A stretch of 64,000 bases of DNA from Pseudoxanthomonas sp. F37. GTDB taxonomy: Bacteria > Pseudomonadota > Gammaproteobacteria > Xanthomonadales > Xanthomonadaceae. How positions within the stretch are numbered: position 1 is the first letter of the stretch; each line of letters begins with the position of its first letter. The stretch lies in NCBI RefSeq assembly GCF_022965755.1, contig NZ_CP095187.1, positions 2,232,001 to 2,296,000 on the forward strand, given 5' to 3'. A program made the position numbers and the translations under genes. The notes under the pieces are model-generated. The model saw nothing but the letters and a program-made list of their open reading frames with translations, was not told where the DNA came from and searched no databases. Of this stretch, positions 44,722-54,260 are shown in pieces.

Positions 44722-45552
44722 TCACGCCTGCCCGGCCGCCACCGCGTCGGCCAGCCTCGGGAACAAGGGCTTGAAGCCCAGGTCCTCGCGGATGCGCTGC
44801 GTGTCCATCACCGCCGCGAACGCCTGCGCGCGTTCCGGCGTACTGCCGTCGGGCGGCGGATGACCGACGGCGGCGAACAGGGTGGCGAGGTCCGGCGCTT
44901 CGTCATCGGCCACGTTGTAGACGGCATGCGCAGGTGACGCCACTGCCAGCAGGCGCATCACGGCCTGCGCCACGTCAGCATGGTGGCCGATGGACATGCG
45001 CTGCGCCGGCGGAAAGGTGCGCATGAACGGCACCACGTCGGCGATATGCGGATCCCCATCGCCGTAGACGAACGGCAACCGCAGGATGCGCACATCCAGG
45101 CCGTCGATGTCCCGCAGCATACGCTCGGCGGCAAACTTGCTTTGCGGGTAAGCATCCGGCGGCGCGCACGCATCGTCCTCGTGCGCAGGGACACCCCCGT
45201 TCGGGCCATAGACCAGCCCGGTACTGGTGAACACGAAGCGCCCCACCCCGGCATTGCGGGCGGCGCGCGCCAGATGGTGCGTGCCCAGGTTGTTCACCGC
45301 GTGTGCCTGCTCCGGCGTGGCGCCACGGAAGAACGCCGCACAATGCACCACCGCCTCCACCCCCTGCACGGCCGCCGCCAGCGACGCGGGCTGCATCAGG
45401 TCGCCGATGACAAGCCGGATGCCGTGATCGGGCAATTCGGCTGCACGCGCGGCATCGCGCACCACGGCACGCACGACGTATCCCTGCTGCACCAGCCGTT
45501 TGGCCAGCCTGCTTCCCACTTTTCCGGTCGCGCCGGTGATCAGTATGTTCAT
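44722..45552 (-). CDS. NAD(P)-dependent epimerase/dehydratase family protein
   Basis: 276 aa. Extended-SDR fold: MNILITGATGKVGSRLAKRL with the GxxGxxG nucleotide site (residues 7-13), DLMQPASLAAAVQGVEAVVHCAA, and the YPQSKFAAERML segment carrying the catalytic YxxxK variant (Tyr-Pro-Gln-Ser-Lys). It acts on a nucleotide sugar or similar carbonyl compound; substrate unknown. Start ATG at 45552. Its stop directly abuts the RIO kinase stop. Divergent from an AraC-type regulator that may control it. Confidence 0.87.
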   Translation of the reverse strand: MNILITGATGKVGSRLAKRLVQQGYVVRAVVRDAARAAELPDHGIRLVIGDLMQPASLAAAVQGVEAVVHCAAFFRGATPEQAHAVNNLGTHHLARAARNAGVGRFVFTSTGLVYGPNGGVPAHEDDACAPPDAYPQSKFAAERMLRDIDGLDVRILRLPFVYGDGDPHIADVVPFMRTFPPAQRMSIGHHADVAQAVMRLLAVASPAHAVYNVADDEAPDLATLFAAVGHPPPDGSTPERAQAFAAVMDTQRIREDLGFKPLFPRLADAVAAGQA

Positions 45553-45650
45553 GCGGCCCACGATAGGCGGCATGGCGTGCTGCGCATTGGAAAAAACGGC
45601 CATCGCGTCCCGGTTTGCCGCGCGCCCGGCGAGGCGATCACAATGAGCGC

Positions 45651-46469
45651 ATGTCCCCCGCCCTCGCCCGCTCCCCTGTATTCGCGCCCACGGCCGACCT
45701 GGCGCCGATCATGGCGATGACGCTGAGCGAGTATCCGCGCGACCGACAGCGCGTCGCCATGCCACAGGTGGAAGCGCAGATCGTCGTGCGCCTCGGCCCG
45801 ACCCTGCCCGGCGGCGTCGACGTGCATGCGATGGGACCGCGCACGCGGGTGCAGCGCAAGTTCATCCGCGGCGGACAGCGCGCTGTGCTCGCGCGCCTGC
45901 GGCCCGGCACCTACGACGCCGCGCTGGGCCTCTCCGCCACCGAGTTGCAAGGCACGCCGGTACCGCTGGAAGCCTTGTGGGGAACGCCCGACGTCCATCG
46001 CCTGCGCGAGCAACTGGCGCAGGCGGCCGACATGCAGGCTGCCGGCGCGCTGCTGGAGGCCACCGTATCGGCGCGTGCGGCGCGGCGCACGACGCGCCAT
46101 GCCGCGCCGACGTTCCTGCCTGCCGCATTGGAACGTCTGCAGTCCGCGTCGGTCGGCCATGTCGCACGCGAACTGGGCGTCAGCGAGCGCCATCTTCGTC
46201 GCGTGCTGCACGACACGCTGGGCCTCAGCCCCAAGACCTACACTCGCCTGACGCGCTTCGTGTCCGCCGTGCGCGCCGCGCAATCGCGTGGCGACGCCCA
46301 CTGGGCTGCCATCGCCGCCGACGCCGGCTACTACGACCAGGCCCACCTGATCGCTGACTTCCACGCCATCGCCGGTCGCACACCGAGGGCACTGTTAGCC
46401 GAACTGCGCGACGGCGATGGTGATATCGCCGGAGCGCCGCGCTTTGTCGTCCTTGCACGCGATGCGTGA
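45651..46469 (+). CDS. AraC-family transcriptional regulator
   Basis: 272 aa. N-terminal ligand-binding region of about 165 residues; it begins MSPALARSPVFAPTADLAPIM and resembles the DUF6597-type sensor of AraC proteins. The C-terminal HTH covers about residues 170-255 (SVGHVARELGVSERHLRRVLHDTLGLSPKTYTRLTRF, AAIAADAGYYDQAHLIADFHAIAGRTP). Start ATG at 45651. Divergent from the epimerase gene with a gap of about 100 bp, a common regulator-target layout. Confidence 0.88.
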   Translation: MSPALARSPVFAPTADLAPIMAMTLSEYPRDRQRVAMPQVEAQIVVRLGPTLPGGVDVHAMGPRTRVQRKFIRGGQRAVLARLRPGTYDAALGLSATELQGTPVPLEALWGTPDVHRLREQLAQAADMQAAGALLEATVSARAARRTTRHAAPTFLPAALERLQSASVGHVARELGVSERHLRRVLHDTLGLSPKTYTRLTRFVSAVRAAQSRGDAHWAAIAADAGYYDQAHLIADFHAIAGRTPRALLAELRDGDGDIAGAPRFVVLARDA

Positions 46470-46575
46470 TGCCCGATGTTCGTAGGGCGGGCCCTGGCCC
46501 GCTGTCTTTCGACCGAACGGTGACGCGGTAGCGGCCATCCAGACATCAACATGGCGGGCCCAGGCCCGACCTGCG

Positions 46576-47415
46576 TCACCACCCGAACAACCTCAGCGCA
46601 TTGCCGCTGCGGATCTTCGCCTTCTCTTCGGCGGTCAGGTCCAGGCGCTCGAACGCCTCCACGGTGGCGCCCAGGCCGATCTGCGGGTAGTCCGAGCCCA
46701 GCAGCACGTGGTCCAGGCCGACGTTGCGCAGGGTCCAGATGAACTCTTCTTCCACCGGCGAATCGGCCACCACCAGCACGGTGGCGGAGATGTCGAAATA
46801 CAGGTTCTCGAAGCCGAAACCGTCGGCGGTGCGGGCCAGGGCCAGGATGTTCCAGAAGCGGAAGTTCAGGCCGCCGATGTGGGCCAGGATGAACTTCGTC
46901 TTCGGCACGCGCACCACCAGGTTGAACAGTTTTTCGGTGTCGCCGGGCAGGATGTTGGCGTTGTCCATCAGCACGGTGATGCCGAGTTCGCCGGCACGGC
47001 GCGCGAGGGCTTCCACGCGCGGGTCGGCCACGTCGAAGCCCTGGGTGTGGGCGTGGATCTTCAGCACCTTCACGCCAGCGGTGGCCACGCGAGCCAGTTC
47101 GGCCAGCGCGGCGTCGCCGTCGTAGGGGTGCACGGTGGCGATGGGCAGTACGTCGGGGTGGGCGGCGGCCAGGGCGATCACCTTGTCATTGCCGGCGCGC
47201 ATCCTGGGCAGGTCGCCCTGCCGGGCCTGGTGGGGACCGCCGAACCACATGGCGCCGATGCCGGACAGCTCCAGCCCGGCGGAGCGGACCTGGTCGCGGT
47301 ATTCGCGCAGGGAGGTTTCGCCATCACGCAGGTGGACGTGCACGTCGAACACGGGCGTGGCGGCCACGGCGACGGGCGGGGCCAGGCAAAGCAGCAGGAA
47401 CAGCGTGCGCAACAT
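46576..47415 (-). CDS. Exported amidohydrolase family protein
   Basis: 279 aa. Signal peptide (MLRTLFLLLCLAPPVAVAA, cleaved near residue 19). The metal-binding DVHVH follows at residues 23-27. A TIM barrel continues with KVLKIHAHTQGFD, FILAHIGGLNFRFW and HVLLGSDYPQIG (late Asp), the amidohydrolase-2 (COG2159) pattern. Substrate unknown; relatives include decarboxylases and hydrolases. Start ATG at 47415. An exported member is less usual. Confidence 0.87.
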   Translation of the reverse strand: MLRTLFLLLCLAPPVAVAATPVFDVHVHLRDGETSLREYRDQVRSAGLELSGIGAMWFGGPHQARQGDLPRMRAGNDKVIALAAAHPDVLPIATVHPYDGDAALAELARVATAGVKVLKIHAHTQGFDVADPRVEALARRAGELGITVLMDNANILPGDTEKLFNLVVRVPKTKFILAHIGGLNFRFWNILALARTADGFGFENLYFDISATVLVVADSPVEEEFIWTLRNVGLDHVLLGSDYPQIGLGATVEAFERLDLTAEEKAKIRSGNALRLFGW

Positions 47416-47665
47416 GCGTCGTCTCGCAACAAGGGGAGGCGCGCATGGTGCCATGGACGCGCGGGCGAAGCCTTCCACGGCCGCTCGGCCAACGCCGTCC
47501 ACGCCGGACATCGACCACACCGGACGTATCCGTCGCCATCTTCTCTGCCTCTTAAACGACAGCCCAGATTGCAATAGCCATGACGTCGCCCACCCGCTAA
47601 TGTCTCTGCTACGCCGCCCGCACCTCCCCCATGAAGTCCCCTCCCCCCGCACCCCTCACCCCCGC

Positions 47666-48541
47666 ATGACCGATGCGCCGAGCCGCACGCGCGCGGCCTT
47701 GCAACACCCGCTGGACAGGGAAGACCTCCACATCAGACGGAACGAGCGCAGCATCGCCTCGCTGGTGAGCCTGCTGGTGCACCTGCTGTTCGTGCTGGCC
47801 CTGCTGTACTCCTCCAAGCTGGAACTGGCCCAGACCGAGAGCAGCAGCAGCGGCGGCGCCCGCGTCAAGGTGGACTTCCTGGGCGACACCACCCAGGACG
47901 ACGCCCAGCCGCCTGTGCCCCCCACCGGCGCCAAGACCCCCCGCGAACGCCCCAAACCCCTCAAGCCCCTGGTGACCACTCCCGTCACCTCCCCCGTCGA
48001 CACCACCCGCGTCACCGAAGCCGAAAACCCCGTCGCCCCCGACGAGGCCCAGCCCCAGCCCCCGGCCAGCCAACAGGCCATCGCCCCGCCCCAGAACCGC
48101 CCCCCGTCCAACCCACCCTCCTGGCGCCGCTCCGCCCAATGGGGCCAACCGCCCGGCATGCTGGCCCAGGACACCGCCCCCGAAAACTACGGCCCGACCG
48201 TCGGCACCGGCCAACGCCGAGGCGACCAACAGGGCAACGCCGCCACCCCCAGCATGGAAGTGGACGGGCACCAGATCTACTACGACCTGCGCAACGAACT
48301 GAAAGTCGCCGACTGGCGCGCCCAGGGCATGAAGGAAGTCTCCTTCCCGCTGCCCGGCCGCCGCGAACTGATGGTCTGCGCCCTGGAGATCGTGGCCACC
48401 CGCGGCTCCGGCGGCTGCCGCCTGCTGCAACCCGACGACCCCGCCCTGGCCACCATCGGCGACGCCCGCGACGTGGTCAACGTGATGCGCATCTATCGCC
48501 GCGGCGAGCTGATCTGGCGCGGACCGGGGGCGTACAGGTAA
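47666..48541 (+). CDS. TonB-like inner-membrane protein
   Basis: 291 aa. One N-terminal transmembrane helix (about residues 31-50: LVSLLVHLLFVLALLYSS), a long Pro/Gln-rich periplasmic spacer (about 75-160, with KPLKPLVTTPVTSPVD), and a C-terminal domain of about 95 residues (VDGHQIYYDLRNELKVADWRAQGMKE, ELMVCALEIVATRGSGGCRLL). The layout resembles TonB/TolA, but the C-terminal TonB motif is not clear. It may span the periplasm. Start ATG at 47666. Confidence 0.75.
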   Translation: MTDAPSRTRAALQHPLDREDLHIRRNERSIASLVSLLVHLLFVLALLYSSKLELAQTESSSSGGARVKVDFLGDTTQDDAQPPVPPTGAKTPRERPKPLKPLVTTPVTSPVDTTRVTEAENPVAPDEAQPQPPASQQAIAPPQNRPPSNPPSWRRSAQWGQPPGMLAQDTAPENYGPTVGTGQRRGDQQGNAATPSMEVDGHQIYYDLRNELKVADWRAQGMKEVSFPLPGRRELMVCALEIVATRGSGGCRLLQPDDPALATIGDARDVVNVMRIYRRGELIWRGPGAYR

Positions 48542-48570
48542 GCGTGGGCGCCCCAGGCGCGTGGGTATCC

Positions 48571-48772
48571 GATGCTGGGTTTATCAACCCAGCCTACGAA
48601 GCTCCTCGCTTCGCAGGGAGAGGGAACTCATCACGCTCCGCTACCCGTCGCACGCGGGCCGGGGCGGCAGGTGAACTGCGGATGCTGCCCGGTAGCCTGC
48701 GTAGGCTGGGTTGATAAACCCAGCACCGGAGGTTTCCGCGCACGGGATGCTGGGTCTGGCGACCCAGCCTAC
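48571..48772. repeat. Three REP-like palindromes (GTAGGCTGGGTT family)
   Basis: Copies at 48571-48598 (GATGCTGGGTTTATCAACCC), 48700-48727 (GTAGGCTGGGTTGATAAACC) and 48746-48772 (GATGCTGGGTCTGGCGACCC). Each is an inverted repeat able to form a hairpin; the first and third point opposite to the second. They fill the 300 bp between the TonB-like gene and the next gene and match the copy at 41478. Confidence 0.85.
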
Positions 48773-48796
48773 AAGAAGCCGACGCCGTCACCCGCC

Positions 48797-48826
48797 AAGA
48801 AAACCCCGCCGAGGCGGGGTTTTCTT
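48797..48826. terminator. Intrinsic terminator
   Basis: AAGAAAACCCCGCC (48797-48810) pairs with GGCGGGGTTTTCTT. It lies just after the stop of the minus-strand gene at 48842 and can also end transcripts from the left. A near-identical hairpin is at 49518-49543. Confidence 0.8.
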
Positions 48827-48841
48827 GGGCCGCACGGTGCC

Positions 48842-49432
48842 TCAGTTGAGCCGCGCGCCCGGCTCGGGGCCTGGTACGCCGCGCGCGGGGTCCATCGCGT
48901 CGACGACGGCGAGGCGCTGCGCGAGTTCATCATCGCTCAGCACGCCCTCGCGGTGCAGCCACTTGAAACGGCTACGGTGCTGCTCGGGCGAATCGTTCTC
49001 CGGCATGAAGTCGTACTCGCTGCGCATGTAGCTGGCGCGGCGGGAGGTGATCTCGTCGAGGATGCGCTGGCCTTCGGGGCCGTCAATGACCAGCAGGTTG
49101 CCGGCCTCGGTCGGAATAATGGTGAAGCGCGTGGAGAACAGGTGGTAGGCGCCGTAGCACGCCAGGCCCACCCAGATCCAGAACGAGATCTTCAGCCCCT
49201 GCTCGCCGGTCAGGCTCAGGCCCGTCGTCACCATACCGAGCACGATCCACAGCAGGCCCACGTTGCGCAGCCACTGGTTGCGCTCGACCAGCGTCTGCCG
49301 ATCACGGCTGATCGCCGAGTAAGGCACCGAGAACGACCGGCTGCCGGAGCTGTCCTGCACGTGGTAGTCCAACTGTTCGTCGCCGAAGACGTAACGCACC
49401 CGGTGGGAGTACTTCTTCTGACTGAGTTCCAT
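48842..49432 (-). CDS. Membrane protein of unknown function
   Basis: 196 aa. A soluble start with MELSQKKYSHRVRYVFGDEQLDYHVQDSSGSRSFSVPY (PH-like strands), two transmembrane helices (about residues 58-98), a second soluble region (FTIIPTEAGNLLVIDG, ITSRRASYM) and a helical tail ending with VLSDDELAQRLAVVDAM. The layout resembles bacterial PH-domain membrane proteins, but I do not recognise the family. Terminators lie on both sides, so it is a single-gene unit. Confidence 0.75.
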   Translation of the reverse strand: MELSQKKYSHRVRYVFGDEQLDYHVQDSSGSRSFSVPYSAISRDRQTLVERNQWLRNVGLLWIVLGMVTTGLSLTGEQGLKISFWIWVGLACYGAYHLFSTRFTIIPTEAGNLLVIDGPEGQRILDEITSRRASYMRSEYDFMPENDSPEQHRSRFKWLHREGVLSDDELAQRLAVVDAMDPARGVPGPEPGARLN

Positions 49433-49517
49433 GTCGGCCTCCCCGTGGCCTCTCCGATGGCCGGGGACTATAAGCGACCGCGCGCGACACGTCAGCCCTG
49501 CCTCGCGGCCCCGAAAG

Positions 49518-49543
49518 AAAAACCCCGCCGAGGCGGGGTTTTG
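49518..49543 (-). terminator. Intrinsic terminator of icmF
   Basis: AAAACCCCGCC/GGCGGGGTTTT stem followed on the minus strand by a T-rich tract (TTTTTCTTT), 12 bp after the icmF stop. Confidence 0.85.
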
Positions 49544-49554
49544 CGTGGACCGGC

Positions 49555-52500
49555 TTACATGTTACGCCGGTACTCGCCACCCACGTCGTACAGCGCGTGG
49601 CTGATCTGGCCCAGGCTGTGGGTCTTGACCGCTTCGACCAGGGCTTCGAACACGTTGCGGCGTTCGCGCGCGGTGCGCTGCAGGTAGGCCAGGCCGTGGC
49701 CGTCGTGGACTTCGGGCACGGCGTGCTCTTCCATTGCCGCGGCGTGGCTGTGGTCGGTCTCGCCTTCCGGCGCCAACCCGTTGCGCGAGGCCTGCCAGGC
49801 GCGCACGTTGGCGATCTGCTGGGCCTTCTCTTCTTCGGTCGAGCGGATCAGTTCGATCTCGGTGGCGATCTCGCCGCCGTGCTCGCGCGGCAGGAAGGTG
49901 TTCACGCCCACCAGCGGCAGGCTGCCGTCGTGCTTCTTGTGCTCGTAGTACAGCGACTCTTCCTGGATCTTGCCGCGCTGGTACATGGTGTCCATCGCGC
50001 CCAGCACGCCGCCGCGCTCGCTGATGGCTTCGAACTCCTTGTAGACCGCCTCTTCCACGATGTCCGTCAGCTGGTCGACCACGAAGCTGCCCTGCCAGGG
50101 GTTCTCGTTGAAGTTCAGCCCCAGCTCCTTGTTGATGATCATCTGGATGGCCACCGCGCGGCGCACGCTTTCTTCGGTCGGCGTGGTGATCGCCTCGTCG
50201 TAGGCGTTGGTGTGCAGGCTGTTGCAGTTGTCGAACAGCGCGTACAGGGCCTGCAGCGTGGTGCGGATGTCGTTGAACTGGATCTCCTGCGCGTGCAGCG
50301 AACGGCCGGAGGTCTGGATGTGGTACTTCATCATCTGGCTGCGCTCGTTCGCGCCGTAGCGCTCGCGCATCGCTCTTGCCCAGATGCGGCGGGCGACGCG
50401 GCCGATGACGGTGTACTCCGGGTCCATGCCGTTGCTGAAGAAGAACGACAGGTTGGGCGCGAAGTCGTCGATCTTCATGCCGCGCGCCAGGTAGTACTCG
50501 ACGATGGTGAAGCCGTTGGACAGGGTGAAGGCGAGCTGGCTGATCGGGTTCGCCCCAGCCTCGGCGATGTGGTAGCCGCTGATGCTCACCGAGTAGAAGT
50601 TGCGCACGCCGTTGTCGACGAAGTACTGCTGGATGTCGCCCATCATGCGCAGGGCGAACTCGGTGCTGAAGATGCAGGTGTTCTGCGCCTGGTCTTCCTT
50701 CAGGATGTCGGCCTGCACGGTGCCGCGCACGGTGGCCAGCGTCTCGGCCTTGATGCGGGCGTAGGTCTGTTCGTCCACCAGCTGGTTGCCGGTGATGCCC
50801 AGCAGGCCCAGGCCCAGGCCGTTGTTGGTCGGCGGCAGTTCGCCGTGGTACCGCGGCCGCGCGCGGCCCTCGAAGAAGGCGTCGATCTTCTTCTGCGCCT
50901 CGGCCCAGCGCGCGTCGTCGGCCCTGAGGTACTTCTCCACCTGCTGGTCGATGGCGGTGTTCATGAACATCGCCAGGATGATCGGCGCCGGGCCGTTGAT
51001 GGTCATCGACACCGAAGTGGTGGGCGCGCACAGGTCGAAGCCGGAGTACAGCTTCTTCATGTCGTCCAGCGTGGGGATGTTGACGCCGGAGTTGCCGATC
51101 TTGCCGTAGATGTCCGGACGCGGCGCCGGGTCCTCGCCGTACAGGGTGACGCTGTCGAAGGCGGTGGACAGGCGCGCGGCCGGCTGGCCCACGCTCAGGT
51201 AATGGAAGCGCCGGTTGGTGCGCTCCGGCGTGCCTTCGCCGGCGAACATGCGAATGGGGTCCTCGCCGGTGCGGCGGTACGGGTACACGCCGCCGGTGTA
51301 CGGATAGCTGCCCGGCAGGTTCTCCTTCTGCAGGAAGGTCAGCAGTTCGCCCCAGCCCTGGTAAGGCGGCGGCGCGATCTTGGGAATCTGCTGGTGGCTG
51401 AGCGAGGTGGTGTAGTTGTCGATGCGGATGGTCTTGCCGCGCACCTGGTACTCGTTGACCGGGTCGGTCACCGCCTTGTGGCGGGCCGGCCATTCGCGCA
51501 GCAGCTTCAGGGCTTCGGACGAAAGCGACTGGATGGCGTCGTTGTAGCGCTGGCGCAGCGTCAGCAGCGAGCGATCGGGCCCGTCGTAGGAGCGGGCCGT
51601 GCCCGCGATGCTTTCCGGCGCATCCGACGGAAGAGCCTCGCGCCCCTGGGGCGCACCTACAATAGCGTCGCTGGGATACAGCTCCAACGCCTTCGGCAAC
51701 GAAGGATCCTGGAGATCCTTCAGCGCATTCCAGTAATGCTGGGCGCGGCTGGCGGTCTCGGCCTCGGTCTCGATGCGGCGGTTGATGCCGCGGCCCTGCT
51801 CGGCGATCTCGGCCAGGTAGCGCACGCGGCTGCCGGGGATCAGCACGGTGGCGCGCGGCTCCTTCAGCTCCGTGTCGATGGCGGGCGTCCACTTCTCGGC
51901 CGGCAGCTGCAGCTTCTCGCGCAGCAGGCGGCACAGGTTGGCGAACATCCAGCTGACGCCGGGGTCGTTGAACTGGCTGGCGATGGTGGGATACACCGGC
52001 ACGTCGGCGTCCGCGGTCTGGAAGGCCACGCGGTTGCGCTTCCACTGCTTGCGCACGTCGCGCAGGGCGTCCTCGGCGCCGCGCTTGTCGTACTTGTTCA
52101 GCACGATCAGCTCGGCGAAGTCGATCATGTCGATCTTCTCCAGCTGGCTGGCCGCGCCGTAGTCGCTGGTCATCACGTACATGGGGAAGTCGACCAGGTC
52201 GACGATCTCCGAATCGCTCTGGCCGATGCCGGCGGTCTCCACAATCACCAGGTCGAAGCCCAGCGACTTCAGGAACGCGATGCAGTCCTTCAGCACGGCA
52301 TTGGTGGCCACGTGCTGGCGGCGGGTGGCCATCGAACGCATGTAGATGCGTTCGCTGCGCAGCGCGTTCATGCGGATGCGGTCGCCCAGCAGCGCGCCGC
52401 CGGTGCGGCGGCGGGTGGGATCGACCGAGATCACCGCGATGCGCATCTGCGGGAAGCACGACAGGAAGCGGTTCATCAACTCGTCGGTGACCGACGACTT

Positions 52501-53190
52501 GCCGGCGCCGCCGGTGCCGGTAATGCCGATGACGGGCGTTCCGCCCGTGCGGGAATGGGGAGTGGGGAATGGGGAATCGGAGCCGCCGGCGGCCCATTGC
52601 TTGCGCAGCCTGGCAAGTTCCTGCTCATTGAAAACGCCATCCTCGATGGCGGACATCATGCGGCCGATGGCGGCCTCGTCATGGAGATCGGGCTTGGCGG
52701 AAGGCCGCCATTCCCCATTCTCCATTCCCGATTCCCGCGCGTGCTGCGCGCGCGCCACCACATCCTGGATCATCTCCACCAGCCCCATCTTCATGCCGTC
52801 GTTGGGGTGGTAGATGCGCTCCACGCCGTAGGCCTGCAGTTCGGCGATCTCTTCCGGGGTGATGGTGCCGCCGCCGCCGCCGAACACGCGCACGTGGCCG
52901 GCACCGCGCTCCTTCAGCATGTCGACCATGTACTTGAAGTATTCGACATGGCCGCCCTGGTAGCTGGACAGCGCGATGCCATCGGCGTCTTCCTGCAAGG
53001 CCGCGCGCACCACGTCTTCGACGCTGCGGTTGTGGCCCAGGTGGATCACCTCCGCGCCTTCGCCCTGGATCAGGCGCCGCATGATGTTGATGGCGGCGTC
53101 GTGGCCGTCGAACAGGCTGGCCGCGGTCACGAAGCGCAGCGGTGTACGGTCGGTCTGGGCGGCGGGAAACTGGCTGGCGGGTGTGCTCAC
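49555..53190 (-). CDS. icmF: Fused isobutyryl-CoA mutase IcmF
   Basis: 1211 aa, longer than the about 1090 aa usual for IcmF. Order: B12-binding domain (residues about 18-145; [11 protein letters not shown] with the cobalt-ligand His30), G-protein chaperone of the MeaI/ArgK type (about 219-470; P-loop [10 protein letters not shown]), and mutase large domain (about 560-1090). It interconverts isobutyryl-CoA and butyryl-CoA using adenosylcobalamin; the chaperone loads and repairs the cofactor. The extra length lies partly in three linkers encoded by dispersed repeats (residues about 151-161, 204-214 and 511-535). Some relatives prefer isovaleryl/pivalyl-CoA, so the substrate is not certain. Confidence 0.9.
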   Translation of the reverse strand: MSTPASQFPAAQTDRTPLRFVTAASLFDGHDAAINIMRRLIQGEGAEVIHLGHNRSVEDVVRAALQEDADGIALSSYQGGHVEYFKYMVDMLKERGAGHVRVFGGGGGTITPEEIAELQAYGVERIYHPNDGMKMGLVEMIQDVVARAQHARESGMENGEWRPSAKPDLHDEAAIGRMMSAIEDGVFNEQELARLRKQWAAGGSDSPFPTPHSRTGGTPVIGITGTGGAGKSSVTDELMNRFLSCFPQMRIAVISVDPTRRRTGGALLGDRIRMNALRSERIYMRSMATRRQHVATNAVLKDCIAFLKSLGFDLVIVETAGIGQSDSEIVDLVDFPMYVMTSDYGAASQLEKIDMIDFAELIVLNKYDKRGAEDALRDVRKQWKRNRVAFQTADADVPVYPTIASQFNDPGVSWMFANLCRLLREKLQLPAEKWTPAIDTELKEPRATVLIPGSRVRYLAEIAEQGRGINRRIETEAETASRAQHYWNALKDLQDPSLPKALELYPSDAIVGAPQGREALPSDAPESIAGTARSYDGPDRSLLTLRQRYNDAIQSLSSEALKLLREWPARHKAVTDPVNEYQVRGKTIRIDNYTTSLSHQQIPKIAPPPYQGWGELLTFLQKENLPGSYPYTGGVYPYRRTGEDPIRMFAGEGTPERTNRRFHYLSVGQPAARLSTAFDSVTLYGEDPAPRPDIYGKIGNSGVNIPTLDDMKKLYSGFDLCAPTTSVSMTINGPAPIILAMFMNTAIDQQVEKYLRADDARWAEAQKKIDAFFEGRARPRYHGELPPTNNGLGLGLLGITGNQLVDEQTYARIKAETLATVRGTVQADILKEDQAQNTCIFSTEFALRMMGDIQQYFVDNGVRNFYSVSISGYHIAEAGANPISQLAFTLSNGFTIVEYYLARGMKIDDFAPNLSFFFSNGMDPEYTVIGRVARRIWARAMRERYGANERSQMMKYHIQTSGRSLHAQEIQFNDIRTTLQALYALFDNCNSLHTNAYDEAITTPTEESVRRAVAIQMIINKELGLNFNENPWQGSFVVDQLTDIVEEAVYKEFEAISERGGVLGAMDTMYQRGKIQEESLYYEHKKHDGSLPLVGVNTFLPREHGGEIATEIELIRSTEEEKAQQIANVRAWQASRNGLAPEGETDHSHAAAMEEHAVPEVHDGHGLAYLQRTARERRNVFEALVEAVKTHSLGQISHALYDVGGEYRRNM
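51586..51660. repeat. REP-like doublet inside the icmF coding region
   Basis: GTAGGAGCGGGCCGTGCCCG (from 51586) faces TCGCGCCCCTGGGGCGCACC (from 51638). It is the family of the dbpA-csp repeat at 3359-3430, here translated in frame as residues about 511-535 of IcmF, in the linker before the mutase domain. Confidence 0.75.
52551..52740. repeat. Inverted pair of GGGAATGG-type repeats inside icmF
   Basis: GGGAATGGGGAGTGGGGAAT (from 52551 to about 52580) and, inverted, CCATTCCCCATTCTCCATTC (52709-52740). Both arms are built of GGGAATG-like units. They are translated as IcmF residues about 204-214 ([11 protein letters not shown]) and 151-161 ([11 protein letters not shown]), flanking the junction of the B12 domain and the G domain. 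Confidence 0.75.
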
Positions 53191-53311
53191 GCGTGCTCGC
53201 TCACGGTACGAATTCAGAAGCGGGATTGTAGCCGCTCGCGCGTGAGCACCTCACCTTTTGCATACCAATGGACCCTGTGGCCGCACTGTACGGCAGCGTG
53301 CGGAAAGCCGG

Positions 53312-54241
53312 TCAGCACAGCCCGAACGGCAACTCGCGCGTGGAGACCACGCGCTGGCCGACCGCGTCGCCGCGCAGGAAACGCAGGGCGGTATCGAGGG
53401 TTTCCGGCGCGATGGCCACGCGATGGTGCCCCAGTCCGGTGGTGCTGAGCAGCGTGGCCTGCGGCCAGTAGCGCGCGTAGCGCTCGCCTTCGCACCACGG
53501 CACGTCGGGGTCCTCCAGGTCGTGCACGATCAGGCCGGGGCGGCCGATGCGCGGCGCCGTGGCGTGGGCATGCAGGTCGCCCACGTCATGGGCGGTGAGT
53601 TCCTGGTACTCGTCGAACAGCCGCCGGCTGAGGAACTGCGCCAATCCGACCATGCCGCCGAAGCGGCGGGCGGCGTCGAAGGGATCGGCCGCAGGTGCCA
53701 GCAGGATCACGCGTTCGGCCTGCAGCCCACGCGCCATGGCGATGGCGGTCCCCGCCCCGCCCAGCGAATGGCCGACGACGGCGGCCAGCGGCCCGATGTG
53801 TTCGCCCATGCGGGCGATCGCATCGGCGAACATCGGCAGCGTGGCGCGACGGCCGCTGCTGCGGCCATGGGCGGGCTGGTCGAACGTCACCACGGCATAG
53901 CCCGCCCGGCGCAGCGGCTCCACCCATGGTAGGAAGCGCAGGCCGAAGCTGGACCAGCCATGCGCCAGCAGGACGGTCGGCTGGCGGGCCGGATCGCCCC
54001 AGGCGTAGGTCGCCAGGCGTTCGCGGCCGAAAACGACTTCGCCGAGGCGTGCGCCGCCCGTGTCGCTGTGGCGGGCCCGTGCGCGCGCACCCGGCATGGG
54101 CGTGCAGAACAACTGGAACGCGCGTGTCAGCGTGCTGCTCGGAGCGACCCAACTGCCGATGGCGAAGCGTGCGCTCAGCAGCGCGAGCCCCCACGATTTA
54201 CGAACGGTCGTGCTATTTTGCCGGACAGTCACAACGGCCAT
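53312..54241 (-). CDS. Alpha/beta hydrolase
   Basis: 309 aa. The hydrolase core shows LLAHGWSSFGLRFL (oxyanion region), VTFDQPAHGRSSG, the nucleophile elbow VGHSLGGAG and a late GLGHHRV with the catalytic His. The first 60 residues form a hydrophobic or amphipathic leader that could bind membranes. Start ATG at 54241, with GAGGG 9 nt upstream. It begins 19 bp after tetR and in the same direction, so it is probably part of that operon. Substrate unknown. Confidence 0.85.
   Translation of the reverse strand: MAVVTVRQNSTTVRKSWGLALLSARFAIGSWVAPSSTLTRAFQLFCTPMPGARARARHSDTGGARLGEVVFGRERLATYAWGDPARQPTVLLAHGWSSFGLRFLPWVEPLRRAGYAVVTFDQPAHGRSSGRRATLPMFADAIARMGEHIGPLAAVVGHSLGGAGTAIAMARGLQAERVILLAPAADPFDAARRFGGMVGLAQFLSRRLFDEYQELTAHDVGDLHAHATAPRIGRPGLIVHDLEDPDVPWCEGERYARYWPQATLLSTTGLGHHRVAIAPETLDTALRFLRGDAVGQRVVSTRELPFGLC
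54202..54217. promoter_or_regulatory. Second copy of the TetR operator sequence
   Basis: GAACGGTCGTGCTATT matches, base for base over 16 nt, the reverse complement of the operator at 54891-54910. Here it lies in the first codons of the hydrolase gene (residues about 8-13), where a bound repressor could block elongation or an internal promoter. Confidence 0.5.
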
Positions 54242-54260
54242 GGCGGTAACCCTCGGGTAT

